NCBI GenBank assembly: GCA_024653215.1
Contig: JANLFU010000003.1
Span: 186,001 to 250,000, forward strand
Direction of reading: 5' to 3'
Source of the DNA: Candidatus Saccharicenans sp.
GTDB taxonomy: Bacteria > Acidobacteriota > Aminicenantia > Aminicenantales > Saccharicenantaceae
Length of the DNA stretch: 64,000 nt
A program made the translations under genes and the position numbers. Position 1 is the stretch's first letter; each line of letters begins with the position of its first letter. This document shows positions 7,701 through 15,901 of this stretch, in pieces. The notes beneath the pieces were generated by a model, which was given only the letters and a program-made list of their open reading frames with translations, was not told the origin of the DNA and searched no databases.

Positions 7701-8594
7701 ATGCCCAAGTACCAGGAAGAGCTGCTGAAGATTTACTGCGACTACCTGGCCGTGGAAAAGGGGCTGTCGGCCAACAGCCTGAGCTCCTATGCCCTGGACA
7801 TCAGGAAACTGTTTGACTTCCTGGACCGGGGTAAAAAGGGCCTCCTCAAGCTGAAAGAGCAGGACCTGGTGGAGTTCATACATCTCCAGGCCCAGTCGGG
7901 CCTGTCGCCGCGTTCGCTGGCCAGGCTGGTGAGTTCCCTGAAATCCTTTTTCCGTTTCCTGTTGCTGGAAAACCACATCAAAAAGAACCCGGCCGAGGGC
8001 CTGACTTCTCCCTCCCTGTGGCTGACCCTGCCCAGGGTGCTGTCGCTGGAAGAGGTGGAAAGCCTGCTGGAAAAACCAGACCTTAAAAAGCCTCAGGGAA
8101 TAAGAGACCGGGCCGTGCTGGAAGTGCTCTACGGTTGCGGCCTGCGGGTTTCCGAGCTGGTCTCGCTGGAGCTCAAGGATGTGCGCCTGGCCCAGGGGTT
8201 CTTGATCTGCAGGGGAAAAGGCAACAAGGAAAGAATAGTACCGGTTGGCCGGGCCGCCACTCGCTGGTTAAAAACCTACCTGAAGGAAGTTCGACCGCAG
8301 TGGGACAGGCGGGGTTCGACCGCGATTTTCCTCACCCGCCGCGGGCAGCCCTTCACCAGGCAGGGCATCTGGAAAATTCTCAAGGCCTATGGCCAGCAGG
8401 CCGGGCTGCGGGACAAGATTCATCCCCACGTCCTGCGCCATTCTTTTGCCACCCACCTTCTGGAAAGGGGAGCCGACCTGCGGTCGGTGCAGATGCTGCT
8501 GGGTCACAGCCAGATTACCACCACCCAAATTTACACCCACGTCAGCCGGGACCGGCTGAAACAGATCTACGACCGCTTCCATCCCCGGGCCTGA
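7701..8594 (+). CDS. xerD: Tyrosine recombinase XerC/XerD
   Basis: A 297-residue tyrosine recombinase, the normal size for the Xer proteins that resolve chromosome dimers at dif. The N-terminal SAM-like DNA-binding domain (YCDYLAVEKGLSANSLSSYA) is followed by the catalytic domain with all expected residues: Arg in YGCGLRVSELVSL, Lys in CRGKGNKERIVP, HVLRHSFATH (HxxR), LLGHSQITTTQ (His) and the nucleophile Tyr in IYTHV. XerD is favoured over XerC by size and by the LGHSQITTTQIYTHV form, but this is not certain. No integrase-associated genes or attachment sites are beside it, so a housekeeping role is likely. Its last 53 bases overlap the convergent gene at 8542-9270. Confidence 0.9.
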   Translation: MPKYQEELLKIYCDYLAVEKGLSANSLSSYALDIRKLFDFLDRGKKGLLKLKEQDLVEFIHLQAQSGLSPRSLARLVSSLKSFFRFLLLENHIKKNPAEGLTSPSLWLTLPRVLSLEEVESLLEKPDLKKPQGIRDRAVLEVLYGCGLRVSELVSLELKDVRLAQGFLICRGKGNKERIVPVGRAATRWLKTYLKEVRPQWDRRGSTAIFLTRRGQPFTRQGIWKILKAYGQQAGLRDKIHPHVLRHSFATHLLERGADLRSVQMLLGHSQITTTQIYTHVSRDRLKQIYDRFHPRA

Positions 8595-9270
8595 GAGCCG
8601 GTGGCTGCTGGCACCTGGTCAGCTCCAGGAAAATTTTTACCCGGCTTCTCTGGGAGACGGTTAACTGGCTGGACTCCTGGAAGCTCGTTTCTTCTATCCA
8701 GTTGAATTCTTTCCGTATTTCCTTACCTGTCAGCTGGCTTCTCTGGAGTTCGATGGTCCTCTGGCCGCTGATGGTTTTTCTCTTAAACCAGAGCATTTTT
8801 TCCAGGACCCGGGACCAGGGCACGTCGGGCAGAACCAGCTTAATCCGGTGTCCGGCCGGGTCTGCCGGGCAATCTATAACTTCCGGGTCGAAGCTATAGT
8901 AGAAGTTGATTTCTTCTTCCTTCCCCTCCACGTAATCCAGCTTTAATCCGGGCGACAGGATAGGGCCGGGGAAGGGCTGGCCATCAGCGGTGCGGACTTC
9001 CCAGCGGAATAACTGAGAACCCAGGTGGTAGATGATGAAGTCCGGGCCGTCCTCTTCCAGGAAACCGGAACAGCCCGCTTCCAGCAAGTAGAGGCCGCTT
9101 TTCTCGGTGGCCGGACCGGTCCGGAAATCACCCTGGACCTGCAGCCTCAGGGTCACCTGCCAGAACTGCCCCTGTTCCCGGGCCGGCAGCCCGGTCGAGA
9201 AAGAGAGGAGGACGAGGAAGATGATGGCGACGGTCGACAAGCCTGAAAACTTAAAATTCTTGAAACCCAA
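8542..9270 (-). CDS. Exported protein of unknown function
   Basis: Not recognised. A 242-residue protein with a signal peptide (hydrophobic core VAIIFLVLLSFSTGLPA, about 14-30). The mature part looks beta-rich (FWQVTLRLQVQGDF; LDYVEGKEEEINFYYSF), followed by a charged region with many R, E and K residues. The reading frame begins at TTG; a second TTG ten codons in is an alternative. The last 18 residues, rich in P, G, R and S, are antisense to the xer tail, so the C-terminus may be a late extension. It is divergent from the TetR regulator of the efflux operon (about 145 bases apart). Confidence 0.6.
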   Translation of the reverse strand: MGFKNFKFSGLSTVAIIFLVLLSFSTGLPAREQGQFWQVTLRLQVQGDFRTGPATEKSGLYLLEAGCSGFLEEDGPDFIIYHLGSQLFRWEVRTADGQPFPGPILSPGLKLDYVEGKEEEINFYYSFDPEVIDCPADPAGHRIKLVLPDVPWSRVLEKMLWFKRKTISGQRTIELQRSQLTGKEIRKEFNWIEETSFQESSQLTVSQRSRVKIFLELTRCQQPPALRPGDGSGRRSVSAGPG

Positions 9271-9366
9271 AGCCCTGGCCTTTCGTATATATTGTAAACA
9301 CGGTCCGGTCTATTGACAAGCGACTATTCCAGTGGTAGATTATATGAACTATTCAGGCTACAAAAT

Positions 9367-9392
9367 AAACTAATCAGTTTAAGCATTAAACT
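9367..9392 (+). promoter_or_regulatory. Palindromic operator candidate for the TetR regulator
   Basis: AGTTTAA (9376-9382), GCA, TTAAACT (9386-9392) is a perfect 7-3-7 inverted repeat. A third half-site, AAACT (9367-9371), forms a second palindrome with AGTTT across AATC. The site ends 24 bases before the regulator's ATG, the usual position for TetR-family self-regulation. Sequence observation is firm; the binding partner is inferred. Confidence 0.6.
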
Positions 9393-9416
9393 CAAAAGTA
9401 AACCATGGAGGTCAGA

Positions 9417-10100
9417 ATGGCCGAAGGCCGTATAAATAAGAAAGAAATAATCCAGGCCGAATACAAGAGACTGATGCTCCTGGCCGCGGAAAGGGTTATC
9501 ATCCGCCGCGGTTTCAGGTCGGCCACCATGGATGAGATTGCCAGGGAAGCCAATTTTTCCAAGGCTACCCTGTACAAGTACTTCCATAACAAGGGACAGA
9601 TTCTCCTGGAAATCATCCTGCAGTACATCGACGAGATAAAGGAGCGCCTGAGAGAAATTCAGCAATCCGACCGCTCCCCGGACGAGAAACTGAAACAGAT
9701 GATCCTGTCGGTGCTGGACATCCAGACCAAAAAAGAAAACATCTCCAGGCTGTTTGTCCAGGACAAGAGCCTGCGTGATTTCATCCACCGGATTTTTGCC
9801 CCCAGCCGAAAGGAAGATAACCGGGAATTCCAGCAAGCCTTGAAACTCTTCAAGGCCAGGCGGGAAGAGATATCTCAATCGGGTTGCCTGGTGCTGACCG
9901 AAGGCATGGACCGGGGCCTGTTCGTGGCCACCGACCCCGAAAAGCTTCTCCGCTACGTCTGGGCCCTGATCGAAGGGCTGATCCATACCCGGTACTGGCA
10001 GGAAGAAAAAGTTTCTCCGGAGGACGAGACCGAACAGATCTTCGAATTCTTGATGACAGGCATTGCCGGAAAGTCTGTTCAGAAAGGAGCGACCGAATGA
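9417..10100 (+). CDS. TetR/AcrR-family transcriptional repressor of efflux operon
   Basis: A 227-residue TetR-family regulator. The N-terminal helix-turn-helix is clear (RGFRSATMDEIAREANFSKA, then TLYKYFHNKGQIL). The C-terminal part is a helical ligand/dimerisation domain with no family-specific motif that I can name. The ATG at 9417 is chosen because GGAGG at 9407-9411 sits 5 bases upstream; the ATG at 9405 would include that site in the coding part. The stop overlaps the ATG of the TolC gene (ATGA), so the regulator is the first gene of the efflux operon and probably represses it through the palindrome at 9367-9392. The inducer is unknown, likely a pump substrate. Confidence 0.9.
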   Translation: MAEGRINKKEIIQAEYKRLMLLAAERVIIRRGFRSATMDEIAREANFSKATLYKYFHNKGQILLEIILQYIDEIKERLREIQQSDRSPDEKLKQMILSVLDIQTKKENISRLFVQDKSLRDFIHRIFAPSRKEDNREFQQALKLFKARREEISQSGCLVLTEGMDRGLFVATDPEKLLRYVWALIEGLIHTRYWQEEKVSPEDETEQIFEFLMTGIAGKSVQKGATE

Positions 10101-11458
10101 AAGCCGCAAGATTCTGGTTTTTGGCCTTAATTGTCTTTCTGGCCGCGGGCTGGACTGCCCTGCCGGCCCAGGAAAAAACCGTTAACAAACTGGAACTGAC
10201 TCTTGATGATTGCCTCAAGCTGGCCCTGGAACAAAATCCCTTTTACCTGGCCAGCCTGGAGAAAGAGAGCGAAGCCAGGGCCCAGGTCCACCGGGCAGTA
10301 GCCGGGTTCCTGCCAACCCTCAATGCCCAGGGCAGCGATATCCTGGATAAGAAGGTCTTCACCGTGGAAATTCCGCCCATGGTCCCGGGGGGACAGCCGC
10401 AGAGAGTCAAGTTTGATTTCACCCGGACCTACCAGATGAGCCTCAATTTTTCCTTTCCCCTCTTTACCGGGGGGCGGCTGACCTCGGCCTACCGCCAGGC
10501 CAACTATAACTACCAGGCCACCCAGGAGTCCATCAAGCAGTCCCGCCAGGAAACCATCCTGAGCGTCAAGCAGGCTTTCTACGGGTACCTTCTGGCCCGC
10601 AGGTTCCTGGAGGTGGCCGAGGAATCGGTCAGCCTGGCCGAAAAGCACCTGAAAAATGTCCGGAACCTGGCCGAGGTGGGTATGGCCACCAAGTTTGACC
10701 TGCTCCGGGCCGAGGTTCAGCTGGCCAACCTGCAGCCCCAGCTGATAAGGGCCAGGAACGGGTTGCAGATGTCGGAGCTGGCCCTCAAGAACCTCCTGGG
10801 TTTGGACCTTGACCAGCCGGTCGAAATAAAAGGCGAGCTTTCTTTTCAGGAAGTCCAGATAGACCCGGAGGAATCCATTCAGAAGGCCTTGCTCAACCGG
10901 CCTGAAATTCAGCAACTCGGTTATCAGCGGCGGATGGCCGGGGAGATGGTCAAGCTGGCCCGGGCGGCCGACCTGCCGACGGTGGCCATAGGCGGGCAGA
11001 TCAATTACTGGTCCAACTATCTGAATTTCAAGAAAAACAACTGGGAAAATTATTACACCATCAGCCTGGCCCTGAACATTCCCATTTTTAATGGCTTTGC
11101 GGCCCAGGCCCAGGCGGCCCAGGCCAAAGCCCTGGCCCGGCAGCTCGATTATTCGATGAAAGGATTGACCGAGGCTGTCCGGCTGGAAGTGGAACAGGCG
11201 ATTCTGAATTACCAGCAGGCCCGGGAAGCCCTGCTGTCGCAGCAGAAAAACGTGGAACAGGCGGCCGAGGCCGTGCGCCTGGCCGAGCTTAACTTTGCCG
11301 AGGGACTGGCCACCACCCTGGACGTGACCACGGCCCAGGTGGCCCTGAGCCAGGCCAGGACCAATTACGCCCAGGCCCAGTATGAATGCCTGATGGCTCT
11401 GGCCCAGCTGGAGAAGGCTACCGGCGAATCGGTATCCGGATATAAGTCCGACAGGTGA
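10097..11458 (+). CDS. TolC-family outer-membrane efflux channel
   Basis: A 453-residue outer-membrane efflux protein. A signal peptide is at about 1-24 (FWFLALIVFLAAGWTALPAQ). The mature part has the duplicated TolC architecture: LTLDDCLKLALEQNP at the start of the first repeat, long coiled-coil helices rich in A, Q, E and L, and the second-repeat ending AEGLATTLDVTTAQVALSQA. The ATG at 10097 overlaps the TetR stop and has AAGGAGC about 8 bases upstream. It forms the outer channel of the tripartite pump with the adaptor and RND transporter encoded next. Confidence 0.92.
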   Translation: MKAARFWFLALIVFLAAGWTALPAQEKTVNKLELTLDDCLKLALEQNPFYLASLEKESEARAQVHRAVAGFLPTLNAQGSDILDKKVFTVEIPPMVPGGQPQRVKFDFTRTYQMSLNFSFPLFTGGRLTSAYRQANYNYQATQESIKQSRQETILSVKQAFYGYLLARRFLEVAEESVSLAEKHLKNVRNLAEVGMATKFDLLRAEVQLANLQPQLIRARNGLQMSELALKNLLGLDLDQPVEIKGELSFQEVQIDPEESIQKALLNRPEIQQLGYQRRMAGEMVKLARAADLPTVAIGGQINYWSNYLNFKKNNWENYYTISLALNIPIFNGFAAQAQAAQAKALARQLDYSMKGLTEAVRLEVEQAILNYQQAREALLSQQKNVEQAAEAVRLAELNFAEGLATTLDVTTAQVALSQARTNYAQAQYECLMALAQLEKATGESVSGYKSDR

Positions 11459-11492
11459 GAATAAATCACTGGCAGTCGAATAGGAGGACAAC

Positions 11493-12602
11493 ATGTTCTT
11501 GAGAGGAAAAGCCAAATACGCGGTTTATGGAGCAATTTTCCTTTTTCTGGTTTCCTGTCAGAAACCGGTGGAGAAAAAGGTAGCGGACGACGGCCTCAAG
11601 CCGGCACCCGTAAAAGTTTACAAGGTCAAAAAACAGAGAATATCGGAAAAGTTAACCTATACAGCCACCCTGGAAGCCTGGAAAAGGCAGGCCATAACCC
11701 CCGACATTTCAGGGAAGGTGGCGAGGATATACGTCAACGAAGGCGAAAGGGTTAAACGGGGGCAGTTGCTGGCCGAGCTTGACACCCGGTCCATAAGGTT
11801 GCAACTGGAACAGGCTGAAGCAGCCCTGGCCATGGCCCGGGCCAATTTTGAGGACGCCAGCCGTAACCTGGAAAGGATGGAGAGGCTTTACAAGGAAAAG
11901 GCCGTTTCCGACCAGCAGTACGAGAAAGTCCGGCTGGCCTTCGAAGCGGCCAAGGCCCAGAGAGAGCAGGCCGAAGCCGCGGTCAACCTGGCCAGGCACG
12001 CCCTGGACGTTTCCATCATGCGGGCTCCGTTTGATGGAGTGATAGCTGCCAAGAACCTGGAGGAGGGTGACATCATCAACCCGATGATGGGCGGATTTTC
12101 CGCCACCTCGGCCGTGCTGACCCTGGTTGATTATTCCAGGATCAAGGTTCGCTTCGATGTCTCCCCGGTTGATGCCTTAAAAATGGCCAGGGGTCAGAAA
12201 GTTTTCCTGGAAAGCTTTGTCCTGCCCGGGCAGCAGTTTGAAGGCCAGGTGACGGTGGTCAACACCAGCGCCGACCCCCAGACCAAGAAATTCCGGGTGG
12301 AAGCGGTGGTCAACAATCCTGAGCTGGCCCTCAAGCCCGGGACTTTCGGGCGGGTAATTCTCGAGGTCAGCACCAGGGAAAATTCGCTGGTCGTGCCCCA
12401 GAAAGCCCTCCTGGAAAATTCTTATGTTCTGGTGGTTGAAGGCAATAAGGCGGTGAGGAAGAACGTCACCACCGGCCTGAAGAATACGGATTTGATTGAG
12501 ATTACCTCGGGTCTGAACGAGGGGGACCTGGTGATTGTCGAAGGAAACTTCGGGCTCATGGACGGCAGCCCGGTTGAGGTGGAAGGCGAGGTGGTAAGAT
12601 GA
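11493..12602 (+). CDS. RND efflux periplasmic adaptor (membrane fusion protein), lipoprotein
   Basis: A 369-residue HlyD/AcrA-type adaptor joining the inner-membrane pump to the TolC channel. The N-terminus is a lipoprotein signal ending in LFLVSCQK (lipobox LVSC). The lipoyl half-motifs are visible (ISGKVARIYVNEGERVKRGQ at about 69-88 and IMRAPFDGVIAAKNLEEGD about 100 residues later), with an alpha-hairpin between them (LEQAEAALAMARANF and AKAQREQAEAAVNLAR). A beta-barrel domain and membrane-proximal domain follow. AGGAGG lies 8 bases before the ATG. The last codon overlaps the ATG of the RND gene (ATGA). Confidence 0.93.
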   Translation: MFLRGKAKYAVYGAIFLFLVSCQKPVEKKVADDGLKPAPVKVYKVKKQRISEKLTYTATLEAWKRQAITPDISGKVARIYVNEGERVKRGQLLAELDTRSIRLQLEQAEAALAMARANFEDASRNLERMERLYKEKAVSDQQYEKVRLAFEAAKAQREQAEAAVNLARHALDVSIMRAPFDGVIAAKNLEEGDIINPMMGGFSATSAVLTLVDYSRIKVRFDVSPVDALKMARGQKVFLESFVLPGQQFEGQVTVVNTSADPQTKKFRVEAVVNNPELALKPGTFGRVILEVSTRENSLVVPQKALLENSYVLVVEGNKAVRKNVTTGLKNTDLIEITSGLNEGDLVIVEGNFGLMDGSPVEVEGEVVR

Positions 12603-15600
12603 AGCTGCCTGAATTTTCGGTCAGAAGAAAAGTTACGGCCTCGATGATCGCCATGATCCTGGTGGTCATCGGGCTGATTGCCTTTTCCCGCCTGGGGCTG
12701 GATTTCTTTCCGGACCTGGAATACCCGACCGTTTCGGTTATTACTACCTACCGCGGTGCTTCCTCCGAGGATATTGAAAAAACCATCACCGAGCCCCTGG
12801 AACAGGTGGTCAGCTCGGTGAGCGGAGTCAAGAAGGTTACCTCCCAGAGTTCTGAGGGAGTCTCGGTCCTGATGGTGGAGTTTGAATGGGGCACCAACCT
12901 GGATTTTGCCGCTCAGGATATCCGCGACCAGATTGGCCTTTACCGCAATTTTCTGCCGACCAACGCTTCCAACCCGCTGGTGGTCAAGTTCAACCTGTCC
13001 CAGTTTCCCGTGGTCTTTTACGGTATCACCGCCAATTCCGGCTATACCACCTATGACCTGAAAAAGATGATAGAAGACGAGGTCAAGCCCAGGTTGGAAC
13101 GGCTGGACGGAGTGGCTTCGGCCGCGGTCTTTTCCACGGACGAAAGAGAAATCAGGGTTGAGGTCGATAAGAATGCCCTGATTTCCTACAACCTCTCCCT
13201 GGACCGGGTGCTGATGGCCCTGGCTGCCGAAAATGTTAACGCCCCGGCCGGGGACGTGGTGGAGCGGCATGAAGACCTGATTGTCAGAACCCTCGGAGAA
13301 TTCCGGAGCGTGGAAGATGTCAGGAACGTGGTCGTGGGTCTTTCCCAGCGCGGTGAGCCAATTTATGTAAGAGATATAGCCGAGGTCAAGGATACATTCA
13401 AGGAAACCCGAAACGTGGCCCGGGTGCAGGAGCAGAAGGGAGTTTACCTGGTAGTGAACAAGCGCTCGGGAGCCAACACTGCCCTGGTTGGTAATGCCGT
13501 TAAAAAAGAAATCAGCAAGATTCAGGCCTCCCTTCCGGGGAATGTCGCGTTTCACATGGCCATGGACCAGGCGGAGATGATCAACATGGTGGCCAGCCGG
13601 ACCTCAAACAACGCCGTGGTTGGAGCCTTCCTGGCCATTGCCCTGATCTTCCTGTTTTTGAGGAACTGGCGGCCGACCATGATTATCGCCATTGCCATTC
13701 CCCTATCTGTTATCACCACGTTCGTGGCCCTCTACGCTGCCGGTTACACCCTGAACCTGATGACCCTGGGCGGGCTGGCCCTTGGTGTCGGCATGCTCGT
13801 GGATAATGCCATCGTCGTCATAGAAAATACCTTCCGGCACATAGAAGAGGGTAAGCACGTGGAAGAGGCTGCGGTCATCGGCGCCAGCGAGGTGGGCATG
13901 GCCATCACCGCCTCCACCCTGACCACCATCATCGTCTTTCTGCCAGTGGTCTTTGCCGGCGGCATTACCGGTAAGCTTACCCAGCCCCTGGCCCTGACCA
14001 TTGTTTTCTCCCTGGTCTCTTCGCTGTTCGTGGCCCTGACCCTGGTTCCGTTGTTTTCCTCGTTGCTGTTCAAGTCCAGGAAGAAGAAAAAGAGTGATGA
14101 AGAGGAATGCGTGGTCAAGGAGCCCCATTTTGCCGCGGCCAGAGCCTTTTACCGCAGACTGCTTACAGGCGCTTTAAGGAAGAGAAAGACCGTTCTGACC
14201 GCGACCGCTGCCCTGTTTGTGGTCTCCCTTGTCGCGGCTGTTTTTCTCGGGACGGAATTCATGCCCCAGTCCGACCGCAATTTCCTGATGGTCCGGGTCA
14301 AGCTTCCGGTTGGCACTTCTTTAGAAGAAACTAACCGGGTGGTCAGCCAGATAGAAAGGTTGTTCAGCCAGCAGCCCGAGGTCACCCTGGTCTCAGCCCA
14401 GGCTGGTTCGCGGGCTGAAGAAGACCCGTCAGACATGGCCAGCGGCATGGGCATTACCGGGACCCACGAGGGGCTGCTGATGATCAGGCTGGTAGACAGG
14501 TCGGAGAGAAAATATACCGATATGGAGATTCTGGAGAGAGTCAGAAAGATGCTGCCGCGGCTTGAGAATTTTAAGTTCGAGCAGATCAACATGGAGGCGG
14601 CCATGATGGGCGGAGCGGCCGCCCCGGTGGAGATAAAGCTGTTCGGGAAAGACCTGGAAACGCTGAGAGAAATTGGAGACACCATAGTCAAGAGAATAAG
14701 CGACGTGGAAGGACTGCGTGACCTGACCCACAGCCTGGCCCAGGGCAAGCCGGAATACCAGTTCTCACTCGACCGGGAAAGGGCGGCCAGGCTGGGACTG
14801 GCCGTGGCCCAGGTTTCCAGCACCATTCAAACCGCGACCCAGGGAACCGTGGTCAGCCGCTACCGCGACGGTTCGGACGAGGTCAACATCAGGGTCATAC
14901 TGGCCAAGCAGTACCGCGATACGCTGGAGGAAATCAGGAAGACCCCGTTGATGTCCGCGGCGGGAAAAATGATTTTCCTGGAACAGATTGCCGACTGGAA
15001 ACGCGGCGAGGGCCCGATCCAGATAACCAGGGAAAACCAGATGCGAAAGATTTCGATAACAGCCAATATCGCCGGCCGGGACCTGGGAACCATCATGCGC
15101 GATATCCGCGGCCGCCTGGGTGATTTTGAAAAGCAATTGCCTCCAGGGTATTTCCTGGAGTATGGCGGGGCCTACGAACAGATGATTGATGCCTTTAAGG
15201 TTCTGGCTGCAGCCCTGGCCCTGGCCGTGCTCCTGGTCTACATGGTCATGGCTTCTCAATTCGAGAACTTTCTCCATCCGTTTGTCATCATGTTCACCAT
15301 TCCCCTGGCCATAATTGGCGTCATTTTCGGCCTGTTTGTATCCGGAAAGCCGGTCAGCCTGCCGGCGCTGATAGGTGTTATCATCCTGGCCGGAATTGCC
15401 GTCAATAACGGCATCGTCATGATCGATTACATCAACCAGCTCATCAGGAGAGGACTGGATAAAAGGGAGGCCATTATCAGGGGGGCGGTCACCAGGTTAA
15501 GACCGGTCCTGCTGACGGCCCTGACCACCATCCTGGGCATGTTGCCGATGGCCGTGGCCGGAGGTTCGGGTGCCGAATTCCGTTCACCCATGGCCGTGGC

Positions 15601-15727
15601 CGTGGTCGGAGGACTGACCGCCACCACCCTGCTGACCCTGTTCATCATTCCTATTGTTTACAGCATTTTCAACCGGATATCCTTTAAGGACTACGTGCCT
15701 CAAGCTGAAGAATTGCCCTGTAAATAA
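12599..15727 (+). CDS. RND-family efflux transporter permease (AcrB/MdtB/SwrC type)
   Basis: A 1042-residue inner-membrane proton-driven multidrug transporter. The N-terminal helix leads to FFPDLEYPTVSVITTYRGAS (porter domain start), with large periplasmic loops after TM1 and TM7 and twelve membrane segments in the standard layout. In TM4 the proton-relay motif reads GMLVDNAIVVIEN, with Asp-Asn in place of the Asp-Asp of AcrB; this is also seen in SwrC/YerP-type pumps, so I do not read it as inactivation. A Met-rich stretch occurs (INMEAAMMGGAAA), but no CusA-type metal pathway is evident. Substrates are probably hydrophobic drugs or detergents. Confidence 0.94.
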   Translation: MKLPEFSVRRKVTASMIAMILVVIGLIAFSRLGLDFFPDLEYPTVSVITTYRGASSEDIEKTITEPLEQVVSSVSGVKKVTSQSSEGVSVLMVEFEWGTNLDFAAQDIRDQIGLYRNFLPTNASNPLVVKFNLSQFPVVFYGITANSGYTTYDLKKMIEDEVKPRLERLDGVASAAVFSTDEREIRVEVDKNALISYNLSLDRVLMALAAENVNAPAGDVVERHEDLIVRTLGEFRSVEDVRNVVVGLSQRGEPIYVRDIAEVKDTFKETRNVARVQEQKGVYLVVNKRSGANTALVGNAVKKEISKIQASLPGNVAFHMAMDQAEMINMVASRTSNNAVVGAFLAIALIFLFLRNWRPTMIIAIAIPLSVITTFVALYAAGYTLNLMTLGGLALGVGMLVDNAIVVIENTFRHIEEGKHVEEAAVIGASEVGMAITASTLTTIIVFLPVVFAGGITGKLTQPLALTIVFSLVSSLFVALTLVPLFSSLLFKSRKKKKSDEEECVVKEPHFAAARAFYRRLLTGALRKRKTVLTATAALFVVSLVAAVFLGTEFMPQSDRNFLMVRVKLPVGTSLEETNRVVSQIERLFSQQPEVTLVSAQAGSRAEEDPSDMASGMGITGTHEGLLMIRLVDRSERKYTDMEILERVRKMLPRLENFKFEQINMEAAMMGGAAAPVEIKLFGKDLETLREIGDTIVKRISDVEGLRDLTHSLAQGKPEYQFSLDRERAARLGLAVAQVSSTIQTATQGTVVSRYRDGSDEVNIRVILAKQYRDTLEEIRKTPLMSAAGKMIFLEQIADWKRGEGPIQITRENQMRKISITANIAGRDLGTIMRDIRGRLGDFEKQLPPGYFLEYGGAYEQMIDAFKVLAAALALAVLLVYMVMASQFENFLHPFVIMFTIPLAIIGVIFGLFVSGKPVSLPALIGVIILAGIAVNNGIVMIDYINQLIRRGLDKREAIIRGAVTRLRPVLLTALTTILGMLPMAVAGGSGAEFRSPMAVAVVGGLTATTLLTLFIIPIVYSIFNRISFKDYVPQAEELPCK

Positions 15728-15753
15728 TTAGATTTATTAGATTTAATGGTAAG

Positions 15754-15779
15754 GGGCAGCCGGAAGGCTGCCCTTTTTT
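15754..15779 (+). terminator. Intrinsic terminator of the efflux operon
   Basis: GGGCAGCC (15754-15761), GGAA loop, GGCTGCCC (15766-15773), then six Ts. Perfect 8-bp stem, 26 bases after the RND stop. Confidence 0.93.
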
Positions 15780-15901
15780 ATTGGCCCCGGCCAATCTCCT
15801 CCCGGGTGCCCCGGCTGTACCTGCAGGAAAAATCCTGATTGCTCGAAGCCCCGGAATTTTATATCCTATTATGAAGCCGAAACTCGTTCAAGGAGGCAGG
15901 G

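Noticed and set aside
10127-11515. 462-codon open frame on the minus strand
   Set aside because: Antisense of the TolC gene; composition typical of an antisense shadow.
12422-13555. 377-codon open frame on the minus strand
   Set aside because: Antisense of the adaptor/RND genes, no motif or signal.
13760-13830. Asp-Asn in the RND proton-relay helix as a sign of an inactive pump
   Set aside because: The same VDNAIVVIEN form is usual in SwrC-type RND pumps, and the gene is otherwise intact.
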